54,700 nt of DNA from Saksenaea vasiformis B4078 (GCA_000697055.1 JNDT01002290.1:1-54700); one strand, 5' to 3'. Positions 22,294 through 35,867 are shown, numbered from the stretch's first letter. Notes: generated from the sequence alone by a model not told the origin. Numbers and translations are program-made.

Positions 22294-23196
22294 ATGAAGC
22301 TCACAGCTCTATTGACTACTACGCTGATAGGTTTGGCCTTTGCTAGCACTCCTCTCCAGAGCCATCACAAGGCAAGACAGGGAAAATCGGTATCAGTGGA
22401 TCTCTTCGTGATGAGCAAATGTCCCGACAAAGTTGCATGTGAATCTGTCATTGCCGATGTCTGTATGTTATCTCGGGACAGTCTACGTGAAGTTTGCTAA
22501 CAGCCCTCAAGTAAAGGAAGTAAATGTACCTGTAACACTTGATGTTAATTACATCGCGACACCGAATCGCTCTGAGCCTCTTCAGTTCAGTTGGTAATAC
22601 AACATCCCGCTCCGAGGTAGCATCAATGATAAAATTAACTTCTCTTCGAATAGCATGCATGGACCTTCCGAATGCCTGGGTAACATCCAGGAACTTTGTT
22701 ACAAACACGTATATCATCGACGCAGCAATTGGTTCCAGTTTGACTTATGTTTAAATGAGGATTATCGGCAAATTGGCATCGACAAGGAGCTGCCCAGAAA
22801 ATGCGGTAAGTCGTCCGAAATTGCATCGAAAGAGGTTCTATCTGACATTAATATCCCCAGCGTCCCAGCAAAAGAAAAGCTATCATCCAGTAAGCAAGTG
22901 CGTCAGCAGTAACCTGGGTATCCAGCTACTTCGTGAATCTGTTGAGCGGACCAGAAAATTTAATGCAACGTGAGTTTCTGCGACGTCTGACGGCGTTTAA
23001 TTTATTAACTTTTTGTAGCACGAGCTGCACCATCTACGTTGATGACAAGTTACGCTGCATACATGATGGTACTTGGAAGGCAAGTTACGTCCTCATCATT
23101 CCTGGTTAATGACATACTGGTACATAGCAATGTGAGGGAGGTCATGAGGTTCAAGACTTTGTCAAAACTATCGAGGATGCATACCATGGAAACTGA
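22294..23196 (+). CDS. GILT-family secreted protein
   Basis: GILT proteins are thioredoxin-fold thiol reductases of the endosome/lysosome in animals; fungal members are poorly studied. Six exons: 22294-22462, 22512-22593, 22654-22805, 22861-22969, 23019-23079, 23128-23196, for 213 residues. A signal peptide (MKLTALLTTTLIGLAFA) precedes VDLFVMSKCPDKVACE, the position of the active site. The family signature C-x-H-G-x2-E-C-x2-N-x4-C is met exactly by CMHGPSECLGNIQELC, which is rebuilt across intron 2. The C-terminal part SCTIYVDDKLRC...CEGGHEVQDFVK also fits. The usual active-site CXXC is absent; the two cysteines are spaced C-x5-C. Intron 5 uses a GC donor (AAG|GCAAGT). Confidence 0.85.
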
Positions 23197-23991
23197 TGAT
23201 TAGAAGCGCCTGTAGTATTGTATATGTAAAACACGCATTACCAGAAGCGTCCGTCCATTTATCCATGAACAATAAATCTTTACACCATTGTTGGTGAGAG
23301 AGAGTAATTGATATAACTGTTCTCGCCAAAGGGCGGTAATCTCCTCGCTGTTGTGACGGAATGCGTACTCTACGGTTTAACGTCTTTGAACTCCAACTTA
23401 TACATGCTTAATATCATACTTTTGGATTCACTTCGAGTAAACGCGGAAACTATTGCACATAGCGTCAGAGGACAAACAGAAGAGCGCAAATCAGCGTATG
23501 CTGTATGTAAACGTGAGGGGACATCTGGCGGAAATCTGCCAGAGGACACTTGTAACACATTGATCTGGGAAACGCGTACTATGAGACGGGAAGGAAGGGG
23601 GGTTGTCCGGCACCCGCCTGACGGTGACTGAATTGTGACACACGAGAATACCGCAAAATCCCAGAAAGGTATCTTTGAAGGGGGTATAACGGCTACCTCA
23701 GGTCGCCGCCAATTTATGACCACCCTTCCAGGACGTTTGTTTGTTTACGGATTGCGGTATCTGACTGAATTGACATCAGAGATGCAACTGCCATCACGTT
23801 AATGGAAGTAACATTGATAGATACTACAAGATACTAATCCGACAGCCATTGTCCATTTTCCACCAAGTTACCAATTTGTCGTGTGGTGACCAATCAATGG
23901 CCGTTTTGCCGCACAATTTTTTTTGGCCCCGCCACCCCGCAAAATAAAGTGTTTCTCTGTTCCTTATTCTGCTTCTTTCCTCTTATTCCTC
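23197..23991. other. Intergenic, no gene accepted
   Basis: Overlapping open frames on both strands (23353-23631 +, 23370-23723 -) have no family match and are most likely chance. The stretch just before 23992 should carry the promoter of the purine nucleoside phosphorylase. Confidence 0.45.
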
Positions 23992-25000
23992 ATGACGATC
24001 AGCGAAGCCACCTATCAAGCAAGCTACAACTTCCTTTTGAACAGTATTCCCGAAGAGTTCAAAGCTGTCAAACTTGGTATCATTTGTGGCTCCGGTCTAG
24101 GTGGTCTTGTCAACACCATCGATCAGGCGACCAAAGTTGAATTCCCTTACGGCGAAATCCCAGGTTTCGTGAGCAGCACTGGTAAGGAAACTATAAGGCG
24201 AATATGAGCTATTTGACTGAAAACAGAATGCTGCAGTTGCTGGACATGCCGGAAAACTTGTCTTCGGTCACCTCGGCGAGTCGCGTGTCCCTACCGTGTT
24301 CATGTGTGGACGTTTCCATTTCTATGAAGGCCACAGCTTGCAACAGTGCACTCTTCCTGTCAGAGTGATGAAGCTTTTAGGCGTTCAATATCTTATCGTG
24401 ACCAACGCATGCGGTGCATTGAACCCATCATACAAGGTTGGTGATCTGATGGTGATCAATGACCATCTTTCGCTTCCTGGATTGGGTGGAAAGAGCCCTT
24501 TGACAGGCCACAATATCGAATCTTTCGGCCCTCGATTCCCAGCTGTGTCGGATGCCTACACGTATTCTTTGCGCAAGATCGCATTTAAGGCTGCTTTGGA
24601 CGTCGGCATCGATCAAAATGACATTTCTGAAGGTGTCTACTCATTCGTTGGTGGCCCTAGCTTTGAGACTCGCGTTGAAGCTCGTTTCCTCCGCTCTATT
24701 GGTGCCGATGTGGTTGGTATGTCCACTGTTCCTGAAGTCGTCGTTGCTCGTCATGCAGGTATCAAGGTTCTTGGTATCAGCTTGATCACCAATGCAGTCG
24801 TGACCGCTCGTGGAAAAGATGCCAAGAAGGAAGTTTTGAGAGAATTAGGTCTTTCTAACGAAGTCGACAACGAAATTGATACCGAAGCCGTTATTGCCAA
24901 CCACGAAGAAGTTTTGGAAACAAGCGCAAGACGAGCAGACGACATGCAACGCCTGGTGAAGAGAATTGCTGACTTGATTTCCAAGGAATCCGAACTTTAA
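23992..25000 (+). CDS. PNP1: Purine nucleoside phosphorylase
   Basis: This cytosolic enzyme splits inosine and guanosine with phosphate into base and ribose-1-phosphate in purine salvage. Exons 23992-24181 and 24237-25000 give 317 residues, normal for the trimeric family. Seen are GIICGSGLGGL (phosphate loop), STVAGHAGKLVFG rebuilt across the intron, GRFHFYEGH, VTNACGALNP, and the signature VGMSTVPEVVVARHAG, plus SLITNAV and the C-terminal NHEEVLETS helix. The true acceptor is CTGCAG|TTGCTGG, which keeps phase; an AAACAG 9 bp earlier would not. ATG 23992 is chosen because the upstream frame (from 23923) begins with TTG and extends beyond the family N-terminus. Confidence 0.96.
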
Positions 25001-25376
25001 AACAACTTCATTTCACCGTTGTATTGAACCAATTGTATTATTAATTTGATTTTTTTTTTGAATCGATGCTCTGATCTAATCATTCTTTTGCAATCACTTC
25101 AATCACCCTACTGTTATGGATTCAAAGATTATTAGAAGCGTTTGGGATGAGATCTAGGATAAAGGTTTTTAGACTACACGATAGTATCTTTAAGAAGCAT
25201 ATCAGCTCCCGGAATTAAAAGCTGTCCGCCAAAGTGTCTTTCAGCTTGACAAAGTCATTCCTGTAATTGACGCGTTATACAACCTTATCTGAGCGTTGTT
25301 GTGCTACCAGTAACATGAATCGCCAAAAAGACGTTACCAAGGAAAATACGCATTTTTTTTTTGCGCAACCAGACAC
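25001..25376. other. Intergenic, no gene seen
   Basis: 3' region of the phosphorylase gene and promoter of the next gene. Poly-T at 25052-25060 and 25353-25361. Confidence 0.5.
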
Positions 25377-27010
25377 ATGCTTTTTCTACATTTGCTGACA
25401 GTTAGCATCTTTGCGTTGTTTGCTGCGGCACATACGCATGAACGGCACGGCGTTAATCAGCTAGTGTTTGCACCCCCTACTGCTCTGAATGTATGTAACA
25501 AAATGTGCCTCTGATACTTCTCATGTAATTCATCGTGTAGATTGAGTCAATCATGTCAAATCATGACAAGCCGGATACGAAGAATGCACACACGAAGTTG
25601 TTTAAGGGGGGCGAAACTTTGGTGTACGTGACTCCATGGAATAACCGAGGTAGAGACTTTATAATATAACGTACGCGAACGCTGACATCCCAAAGGATAC
25701 GATATTGCCAGGAAGTTCAGTGGAAAATTTGACTAGTACGTTAATATGTTTTACACGTTAGTCACTAATTGAGCTTGATGTTTCTCTATCACTAGTGTTT
25801 CTCCTGTGTGGTTTTATATTCAAAGAAGGTATCATAACCTATGTTGCTTCTATGTGCTGATGGCGAATCCTACAGGTCTTCTCTTAAATTTTCTATCGAG
25901 GGTGAACACGATGTAGACAGCAAGGTAAGTCATTGAGTACGGTAACGTAGCAAGTGTTAGTTATGAACGAACATAATTAGTGGATGGATGAAATTCGCGG
26001 GGTTACAGGGACCCGCCGAACAGGCAACGTTGTGCCTCGTTTTCAGCTGCGCTCCTGGACAATCCAGGACTATCAGAATTTCATACCTAGCACGGAGGAA
26101 GCTGATGCGCTTTCGCAGAAAATCATGTCCTTGATTCTGTGAGTAGTCGTGGATCGTGCCTCAGTTTACTTATTCTGATGAAAGAAAACATAACTTTGAC
26201 GGAATTGTGTTAGAATGTGGTTTTCCTACCATGTTCCACACATTTTTACGGGTGCTAGCTGACCGTCTTCATCAGCATAACAAGGAATTAATTGTCGTAC
26301 TGTCCCCTATTCGTACTGAAGAAGAGAAACAATATCTGAATCCCCTTATATTTGATTATCTATCTGGCTTTGTGGATCGCTTTAGTTTGATGACCTACGA
26401 TTATTCCAGTCAAAAGCTGTGAGTACCTTGGCTATGTTTGTTGAAGGATTAATCTCTCGTATAGAGAGGGTGGACCAGCTGCTCCCATCAATTGGATAAT
26501 GGACAATATAGCGTATCTCACCAATGAAAAGAACCGGCATCGGTTGCTGGTTGGATTGAGCATGTACGCTATGTCTTATTCCGATGACAGATCACCGCAA
26601 CCGTTAGTGATGCAAACTGTCTTGGAGAAATTAGAAAAGCTGCAAGTCTATAACTTTAGGGAGGAAACAGAAATTCGATGGGATAAGGAGAGCGAGGAGC
26701 ACTTTTTTGAAGATAAGGATGAAAATGGTACCAATTATGGAACCATCTGGATGCCGACGCGTACAGTATGTATATTATTAGTATGATAAATATTAATGAC
26801 TTGGGTAGTCTATTCAACGTCGGATTCGTATTGCTGAAGACTATGAAGGTAGAGCTTTGTGATTCAAAGCTGACTTGTAAGCGATTAATTAACTAATAGT
26901 TGGTCTCTCCGTTTGGGAAATTGGACAAGGACTCGATTACTTTGTGAGTGCTTTACGCACTTGATACTTTAATAGCTAACGTTCTATTTCTATAGTATGA
27001 TTTATTTTAA
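25377..27010 (+). CDS. CHID1: CHID1-like (chitinase domain-containing protein 1, SI-CLP family)
   Basis: CHID1 is a secretory-pathway GH18-fold lectin that lacks chitinase activity in animals. Eleven exons (25377-25490, 25541-25649, 25696-25735, 25796-25828, 25876-25924, 25981-26138, 26185-26418, 26465-26765, 26809-26848, 26900-26943, 26996-27010) give 378 residues, close to the human 393. The signal peptide (MLFLHLLTVSIFALFAAA) is followed by TLVYVTPWNNRGYDIARKF, SPVWFYIQR, EGEHDVDSKWMDEI, HNFDGIVLECGF, VDRFSLMTYDYSS, LLVGLSMYAM and the conserved C-terminus SVWEIGQGLDYFYDLF. Where active GH18 enzymes have DxxDxDxE, this has FDGIVLEC, so catalysis is unlikely. Family assignment is firm from these stretches. 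Confidence 0.92.
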
Positions 27011-27327
27011 AGGTCAAAGAACAAATATATAAACTCATTAACTCTAATACATGACTTGCAAGTTGATGAGAAATAAGAGATTCATTGAAATTTTATCCGT
27101 AAAATCTGCCCGGAACAATTATGGCGATCCGGACTTTATGACCTCACATAGACACATGGCGTGTCTATCGGAACTAGAAAAACCATATACGTCTGTATGG
27201 TCTGGTAGTTGCTGCATTCCTCTCTCATCCCTTAGATATATACAGGTATGGCGAGTCGAAAACATCGCAGACATAGATACCTGAAGCGAAACGCAATGGA
27301 TTGATGGATTATTTATTTTTTTACAGT
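27011..27327. other. Intergenic, promoter and 5' leader of the Ran gene
   Basis: The short frame 27051-27284 is not recognised. A TTTTTTTACAG sequence ends two bases before the Ran ATG at 27328, so a 5'-leader intron is possible. Confidence 0.45.
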
Positions 27328-28202
<875 letters not shown>

Positions 28203-28503
28203 ATTCTTTGCTCCTCGATATTGTAATAAAACTTAGGCGATTGCAGAAGTAGTTGTGGCATCACTCTTTGCTTCAATAAATACACTTTTCCCCTTCTGAC
28301 TTGTAAATAATTCTCTCTCTTCTTAGTTAATGCCAACACATATTAAAAGTCGGTATGTGGTGTGTGTTTGATACAAATTTTATTGGAAACGGCCATAAAA
28401 AACAAAGAGCAATTTTCTGCACCGTATCCAAAGAGCCATGCGAATCGCTTATTTCAGCTATAATATATCCTGTAAGTTTCTCATAACTATTTTCAAATAT
28501 CTC
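28203..28503. other. Intergenic between convergent Ran and ubiquitin-L40 genes
   Basis: Contains the 3' regions of both genes, with AATAAA on the plus strand at 28226 and 28276. No gene is seen. Confidence 0.6.
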
Positions 28504-28957
28504 TCATTTTACCTTCTTCTTGGGGCGGAGCTGGTTGGTGTGGCCACACTTTCTCTTGCGACAGTTAGTGGCACGAGGAGGAAGACGAGCATAGCACTTG
28601 CGGCAGATCATCTTATCGCAGTTGTACTTGGAGGCAAGAGCCTTCAACGAAGGTTCAATGATACCACCACGGAGACGGAGCACAAGGTGAAGGGTGGACT
28701 CCTTCTGGATGTTGTAATCCGACAAAGTGCGGCCGTCCTCAAGCTGCTTACCAGCAAAAATCAAACGTTGCTGGTCCGGGGGAATACCTTCCTTGTCCTG
28801 GATCTTCTGCTTGACATTGTCAATGGTGTCAGAGCTAAGTGTAAAAGGAAGCACGTCCTTGTCAATAAAGGAAATGGAGAATAACGCCATGTTACGCTTA
28901 CCTCTCAACCTCGAGGGTGATAGTCTTGCCAGTGAGGGTCTTGACGAAGATCTGCAT
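28504..28957 (-). CDS. UBI1: Ubiquitin-ribosomal protein eL40 fusion
   Basis: The precursor is cleaved after Gly76 to release ubiquitin and the 60S protein eL40. Exons 28957-28902 and 28834-28504 give exactly 128 residues, the family length. The ubiquitin part ([20 protein letters not shown] ... [10 protein letters not shown]) carries one intron after residue 18. The eL40 part follows ([40 protein letters not shown], ending RPKKKVK) with its four zinc cysteines. The start is the canonical ubiquitin methionine. Expression should be high; a further 5'-leader intron may exist upstream of 28957 but is not resolved. Confidence 0.98.
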
Positions 28958-31114
28958 GGCGATACTATATTATTCGTACAATTAGTCGTTGCTACGCGTA
29001 TGGATGTATCGAGAATGACGCGGATGGAATTCTGTTGTATGTCTGCTCACCTTTTACAAGACGGATAGAGAAAGAGCTTCCACAGGCACTTGATCGCAGT
29101 GCCTAAAGCAGGCCCCTTGGAAGACTCGGAGATCGTCCCGGTCACATTCGATTGTTCCGACCCGGATCGACGGAGTACGAATGACCTGTGTCCTACTTCA
29201 TCTTGTCGCTGCGGGTCCCGGTTCACGTAACCTACATTAAAAAGGAAGAGTATTAATTGCAGAAAGGACAAGAAAAGTATTTACTATCTGCGAAGCTGCT
29301 GTGGATGATTCATACCCCTGCATGCGAATCGACACAATACATATATACAAACCAATTCTGAGGAGCCGATGACTTGCGGCAGCTTTAGTGGGCGACAGTA
29401 TACTTGGTAACCACAGAGAGAAAACTACTGGCAGATTGTAGACTATGGCAACACTGCTGGTATATACGGAACTTATGTTATGTTCTCAGCTTTGCACACC
29501 ATCCAATTCGTATTTACGCACCGGGATACGCTATTAATCTCATGGACATCGTCCTGCCTTCGGAATTTCGGAATTTCGGCTTCCTATTTGATTAAAACAA
29601 TTAAACACATAGGTATGAACGTTTACGATACTCATTGTAGCCACGGACGAAGTCACTATGGAGACATGCTTGCCGTTGTTCGATACAAACCTTCAACGTA
29701 GAACCAACCCAGTGTTCTGTTTGCGTCTTTCTTGATTGTCGCAATACACTTTGGCGGACTTATGATCTTGGGTATCGAATGGGTCATAGATCTAAGTATA
29801 TAGTTGCTGTGTCTACGGTTGAATGCTAGAGCTGTCCTAGCTCACTGCGAACGACTTCTTTCACCAGGTGCAAAGGAAGTCCAGATTGGAAGTACAGTGG
29901 AAAGAAAAAAAGGGAAATGCCCTTTGCAGCCAGCTGACCTGTTGAGCTGTGTTGGTGGGATAGATGTGATTTCTGGAGATTGTTTTTCTGCTTCATGGAT
30001 CACTGATGGTCGTTCGGGTATGAAGGATGCATTTTTCGACAAAAAGTATCTTCATCGAGCACCTATTCGCGCTATGAGAATAAACTGCCATCTTCCAATA
30101 CAAAGTAGTTTCCAAAATGCTTTAGCACAAAGTGACAAAACAGGCAGGTATCACTAGCAAGAAAGAAAATTGATGGTGAAATGCTCCTATCTTTTGGGGG
30201 ACTAGAATAACGGAGGGTCATTGGTACCTTTAGTCCGTGTGAAAAGGGGTGTGCTTTGTGTAATATCTTGCGGTATGAATGAAGACAACATTGTCTTCCG
30301 TAAGCATGCTGACCTATTCGATGCTCCTTTTTTTTCTTTATGCGTAACATTAACTGCTACGAGATGATTGTCGTGCCATGCAAAGCCAGCGTATTAAGAG
30401 GATTTCAAGGGTTCGTTCATGTAACTCAAATTTAAATTGTGCGGACAAAAAGGATGCTATATGATGTCCTACCTATAATAACCAAAAATCAATTAGGCTC
30501 AAAAGTAGGTAATCCCGAGCAACGGTTTGATCGGCCAAATTGTGATCAAAATTTCATTTACATAATCGATCATGTTATACGGTGGAACCATATCGTCCAA
30601 TTAGCGTCAAGCAACAGCACAGTACATCTTTCCTTCACACAGAGGGTCTTTCGTGTCCTTTACGTTATCTTTTCTTTCTTCCTTTTTTCGTAAGATCCTA
30701 TGATTTATTTGTTGATATAAGGAAAACTTTTACAATTTTATACTGTAAGGGTCCCGTCCTATCGCCTGACAAGAAATAAGGGACCGAGACAGGGAACTAG
30801 ATTATGTAAATTATCAGCACCTGACTATGATAACGTAAGAGCGCGGTCGTCATTATTCGTGCTCATTCGTATCAAAGCAATAATGCAGAGAAGTGCATAT
30901 ACAAGATCCCCGTGCCACAAGTGCCCGCTGTGATAACTCCTGTTGTTGACATAAAACAGTAAAAATTCATTGATGTGTAACCATCCGTTAGTATCCTGAT
31001 AGTCTGTCTCTTTCTTTTTTTTTCTCTCTGAATTTTTTGACGAAACAGAGTATATAAAGGCCGCCTCAAATATCTTTTGGCAATTGCAAATCAACACGCC
31101 CTTACAATTTCACG
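28958..31114. other. Intergenic, no gene accepted
   Basis: The right end is the chitinase promoter. Open frames near 29047-29271 (-), 29804-30157 (+) and 30072-30350 (-) do not match families I know and lack codon patterns or splice joins that extend them. The ubiquitin-L40 promoter is presumed at 28958-29300. Confidence 0.45.
31051..31058 (+). promoter_or_regulatory. TATA box of the chitinase gene
   Basis: TATATAAA lies 64 bp upstream of the ATG at 31115, the only clean TATA box at a typical distance in this part of the window. A short pyrimidine-rich stretch (31011-31027) precedes it. Confidence 0.6.
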
Positions 31115-32642
31115 ATGAAGCTTGCACTACTGAGCACTTTGCTAGCTACTGCCTCTGTCCTGGCTGACAAGGCACTTGTTGGCTACTTCCCTAATTGTAA
31201 GTCCTATTTATTTCAGCCCAGGCAACCATGAAAACTTACTCTTATTTCTTCAGGGTTGTATAGCCGTTGGCCTGGTAAGAAGAAGGGCTCACAAATCCTG
31301 CGAATCGTAACATTTCCTTCCCCTTTCTTCTTGATTTCTAGAAACCAATATCAACTTCAAGCAGTACACCCATATCCATTACGCCTTTGCTGTTATGGTT
31401 GATGAAAAAACGCTTGTTCCCGAGTGGCCTGACGATTGGGCTTATCAATCACAATTCCAAAAACTTGTCGACTTAGCCCACGCTCAAAAAACGAAAGTGC
31501 TAGTCTCTATTGGAGGTTGGTCCGGTTCTATAACCTTCAGCCCTATGGTAGCCAATCCTGCTAAGAGAAAAGAGTTTATCCAATGGAACGTTGATCTAAT
31601 CAAGAAGCATGGATCGGATGGTGTTGACCTTGGTGAGTTGATACAGGTTCCTTGCGTGGTCCGCGCGTCGACTGAAATCTATGATATTAGACTGGGAATA
31701 TCCTGACAAAATTGGTGCTGGTTGTAACATCTTCGACATCAACCACGATAACGATAACTACTTGACATTGCTCAAGGAATTGCGTGAGGCACTGGATTCC
31801 AACTTTGGCAAAGGTGTGAAAGAAATTTCAATTGCTGCCTACGTTCGCCCATTCTCTCTTCCCGATAACAGTACTATGACCGACGTAAGCCAGTATGCTC
31901 AGTACATTGATCGTTTCAACGTCATGACCTACGATATCAATGGTGCCTGGAACACTACTACTGGTAGATAGATTCAACTATTCCTTGTTTACTGTATTGA
32001 CGCGCCTAATTTAGGACCTAACGCTCCCTTTAACTTCGAGCCTGGCTACGGTGATGCTGATAGCTTTGTTTCTGGTATTGAAAACTGGAAACGTGCAGGT
32101 GTACCTCCCAGCAAGATTGTTCCTGGACTGGCATTCTATGGCCGTTCCTCTCGTGAGTTCCCATAACGGAAAGGCAATCATTATTCATCTTCGTGTCACA
32201 TTTTTTAGAGGCCACCGTCGACATGCTGAAAACCGGCTCTCAATATCAGCCGCAAAAGTCGGGAGCTCCCAAGGGCGACTCTGATGATGCATGGTGGCAA
32301 GATCAATACTGCCAGAAAGACCCAGGAGGACTCTCTGGTGTCTGGAAATATGGGCATCTGCGCTCTCAAGGTCTCTTATCGTCCCCCACCACTGCTGCAG
32401 CGCCCTGGGTCCGTACATGGGATAATGTCACAAAGACCCCATGGTTGTTCAATCCCGAGACAAAGATTTTCATCTCTTACGATGACACTGAGTCCATCGG
32501 AATCAAGGTGGACCATGCCCTCTGTGAGGATCTAGGAGGCGTTATGGTCTGGTCGGTGGACGAGGATAGCCAAGATGGCGAACTTCTTCAAGTAGCTGGA
32601 AGAATTAGAACGGATTCCAAGCCTTCCCAATGCCCTCAGTAA
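31115..32642 (+). CDS. Secreted GH18 chitinase
   Basis: Hydrolyses chitin beta-1,4 bonds, with the wall or external chitin as substrate. Six exons: 31115-31196, 31254-31274, 31342-31632, 31691-31963, 32015-32152, 32209-32642, giving 412 residues. A signal peptide (MKLALLSTLLATASVLA) precedes ALVGYFPNW, IHYAFAVM, KVLVSIGGWSGS and the catalytic DGVDLDWEYP (DxxDxDxE), whose middle is joined across intron 3. Then FNVMTYDINGAW, PGLAFYGRS and VMVWSVDEDS (the conserved Trp at the end of the barrel). Exon 2 is 21 nt. No chitin-binding module is seen, so it may be secreted soluble. AATAAA lies about 45 bp past the stop. Confidence 0.95.
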
Positions 32643-34484
32643 AGGATTACAATATCCTATCTGTCAATTCTTCTTGCAGCGCAAAATAAAATTGACCAAT
32701 TATATGAATATTAACATGTCCTTGCCAACATCTGCTCCAACGTTGCAACCACAAGTGATGCGGCAATATTTATTTGACTGCCTAATTGTCATGCATGCAT
32801 ATGTCTCCTTTTTGTGCTAGTAGCGATATACATCATTATCTTATTCCTCGTAAAAGTGCGTAAATGGATTACCAAATTCATCTATTTATTGAATGCATTA
32901 GCAGTGTTGTATGCATCATCGACTAAACTGAGTTAATTTTCCGTTCTAATAGAAGACATGACCAAATCACTTCCTTCCCTGCACTAACACGTAGCACCAG
33001 CCAAGATCCCTTTTGAACGTTCGATAATTTGGCATAGATCAATGTTACCCAGCTGTAATATAAGCGAAGTGTCATAGCATCCTTCTTATAGAAGTATCTT
33101 CCATAATAGGAAAATGTCATGTTTCCTTATACGGCGAACCTCTTCGGCAGAATGCTTCTCAAACTCTGTCGCCTACAAAGTTAGACTCGTCATTATATTC
33201 GATAGTTACGTCCGAACTCCCGATGATCGACCGGAGGTGTCTCTGGCCCCATCAGAGATTGTAGTCACAGTAAATGATTCTCTGCACAAAATGGACAGCG
33301 CGTAAAGATCTGCGAATCGAAACAAGAGAACATCATACATTACTTGGATAAAGTCTCAACTCCTGTCAGGGAGGAACGTCTCTGAGAAGCTGAATCCGGC
33401 ACAGTGATCTAGTTGAATGAGGCATCGCGATACAAAACTTTAAATTTTCGCTTTTCAAATGTGGAAGCAAGATAACGGCTTTGCTGCTAGAAAGCACGTA
33501 TCAAGTCTCTAATAGAGAATCATACCTGTGATATATGTAAATTTCCATCTGTAAGACACAAGAAAAAGTTCTATGAACGCGCGAACTTAAAGTTCAAATC
33601 CTCTAATGTAATCCACGAATAACACATGTGGAACCACGTGTGACACAAACGCAATCGGAATATCTCTAGATTTGGTTGTGCCTTTTTGTCAAGTTTGAAT
33701 CGACACAAGCGTTCTAGAGATTTCCTTGAACTTGATGCTGCCGCAGTGGAGGAAAAACAGACACAATAGCAGACAAGCTTCGTTTTGAAGTAACTCTGGA
33801 TCTTCATGAACATTCGGCTTGATAAAACGCAACAGAGGGGTGTCCTTGCAAATCACTGAAGGGTCGATCACACTCAAAGCATGCCTAACGAGAGCTTTAC
33901 CAGAGATCGAGAATTAAGACGAGAATTTTGGCAACAAATATTCATCATAAATTGTACAGTCTAATATCATTTGCCTACAAGGCTGCGATCAGGTTGGCCT
34001 ACGAATGAATCTTCTTCCTTCAAGGAAACTTTTGTTCGAGATGCAATAAGGGTCGTCGAAGGAAAATACTGGGCTTTGAGCACACATTTACGTCATCCAA
34101 ATATTACTTTGCGTCAACACTACCGCAATCCTGCGGTGAGGAGCAGCGTATCTTTGTGCAAAGAATCAGGTACCTTTAGTTCTGAATCAAAGGTGTGTTG
34201 CGATGGTTCATTGTAATAGTCTATATGAATTTCTCTTCCATTGAGGGGCCGCGTTGATGGAAGTAGTGTATGAATTTGTTGCCAACTTATGTACTGACGA
34301 ACGCATATTTGATTCTTAGCGTAAAAGTCTGATCAAAACTTTATTTAAATTTAATGACTGTGAGCGCGTGGCTAACTAAGCATGTCCGCTCTATCCCGGT
34401 CTGGAAGAAAATGAATGGAAAAAAACCTTTGTAGCAAAGGGAAAAGAAGGTAAACGCGAAGGAGAAAGATCTATAGAGGGAGGA

Positions 34485-34510
34485 GCGTAAAAGTCTGTTC
34501 AATAAACAGT
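34485..34510 (+). repeat. Dispersed word GCGTAAAA..GTTCAATAAACAG
   Basis: Matches the inverted pair at 12037-12062 and 12160-12184. A weaker relative, GCGTAAAAGTCTGATCAA, lies at about 34320. Likely an end of a small non-autonomous element. Confidence 0.4.
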
Positions 34511-35867
34511 CTTCCGGGTGACTACAAACTTAGAAAATCTGTGTCGACCTTACAAGTTAAGATAATAGTTAAAGATGATGACAGAAAAAGGAGTATAGCA
34601 AAAAAAAATTGAGAATCGGTACAAAGCGGATCCATCATGGATTCTGACTAACTGATTACATGCATACTTGTTCCAACTTGCTATCTGGACGTATCTCTTC
34701 GTATCGCTTGTGCATCATTATCTAATCTCGTCTAATGTATGGTTGCATAGCATCAGGATGCGTTCAAAGCCTGAGATTCATACAGGTTTAATCCTTCTCG
34801 CTTCTGGTCTTGGGTACACCTACAGTGGATCGGCGAGATTGTGCGTTGCCGACACTAAGGCCCCCAGATTATTGTCTACCTGGTCCCATTTCCCCGCACA
34901 ATATTACAGGATTAAAGAGGTTTTTGCTATTTACAGCGGTATTCTCTATAATCGCAGTGACCTCTGATAGTTTCAAACTTCAGGGGGAGTCAGAAATTGT
35001 TGGCAACTATCCGAAAGTTTGAAAGCAAGTTCAAAGTTCTTCTGTGATTTTTGTGAAAGAAATCAAAATAACTGAATATTGATAAAAAAAAGTCGGTGAT
35101 GAGACTATCAGATGCCCACAGTAGATGTATTTCGTCTATCAAGGAACTTCAATGACATTTTCAAAGGATTTCAAGCAGCTTCACGTGTCTCTTCTAGAGT
35201 TAGTGCAAAGCCACAGCGGTCCACTAAATTAGATGCCGATGTTATTTCAGTAGCATTAGACATCCCTACCAATAGCCATAATGTGGCTCGCAGTGCCGTA
35301 TGAAAGCTATTTTACTTGTTTGCGGCTATAAACTGTAATATGTTAGGACCCGAGTATACGATCTGTTTAATTTCTTACCATTTTGTTGTATTTTTGATTC
35401 ATGTCCAAAGTCACCCGAAGATTTCGGATGTATGCCTTGATTCCGGTCACGGATACTTGCTGTGGTCGTCGATACTGATGCCGATTGGTACCACCATGCG
35501 CTCAGTTTGGGACATCTCGAGCATACAGGTCAAGATCTATCGTTAGATACTGCCATGAGAAGCTTAACGTAAAGAGTTTCCGTGCCGCTTTTGTCAGATG
35601 CTTCCTTTGGGAGATGCCTGGATATATCGTTTCCGAATTTCAGTAAGACATCGTGCTTGTCGCAAAGATCACTTTCTGAATTCAAACTCAGACATACGGG
35701 ATTGGTGCGGTTACACGATTTTGCATCGTTTCAAGGCTGCGTGTTTTTCGTTTTTCAGATAGTTTCCCGTATGTTGGGTTGGTAAAGAAGATGAAAAAAT
35801 GTACAAAAAGGAAAAAAGAAAGAAAAAGAAGTGCTCCCTTAAATATGTATTGCTTTCCGTTATCCAA

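Noticed and set aside
23353..23723. Overlapping frames on both strands
   Set aside because: Neither resembles a protein family; being open on both strands points to composition rather than coding.
29804..30157. 117-codon plus-strand open frame
   Set aside because: No domain, no flanking splice joins, and a minus-strand frame also spans it.
33689..33877. Minus-strand frame with a protein-like stretch (SVIDPSVICKDTPLLRF)
   Set aside because: I could not extend it by splicing or match it to a family; kept as chance or a gene fragment.
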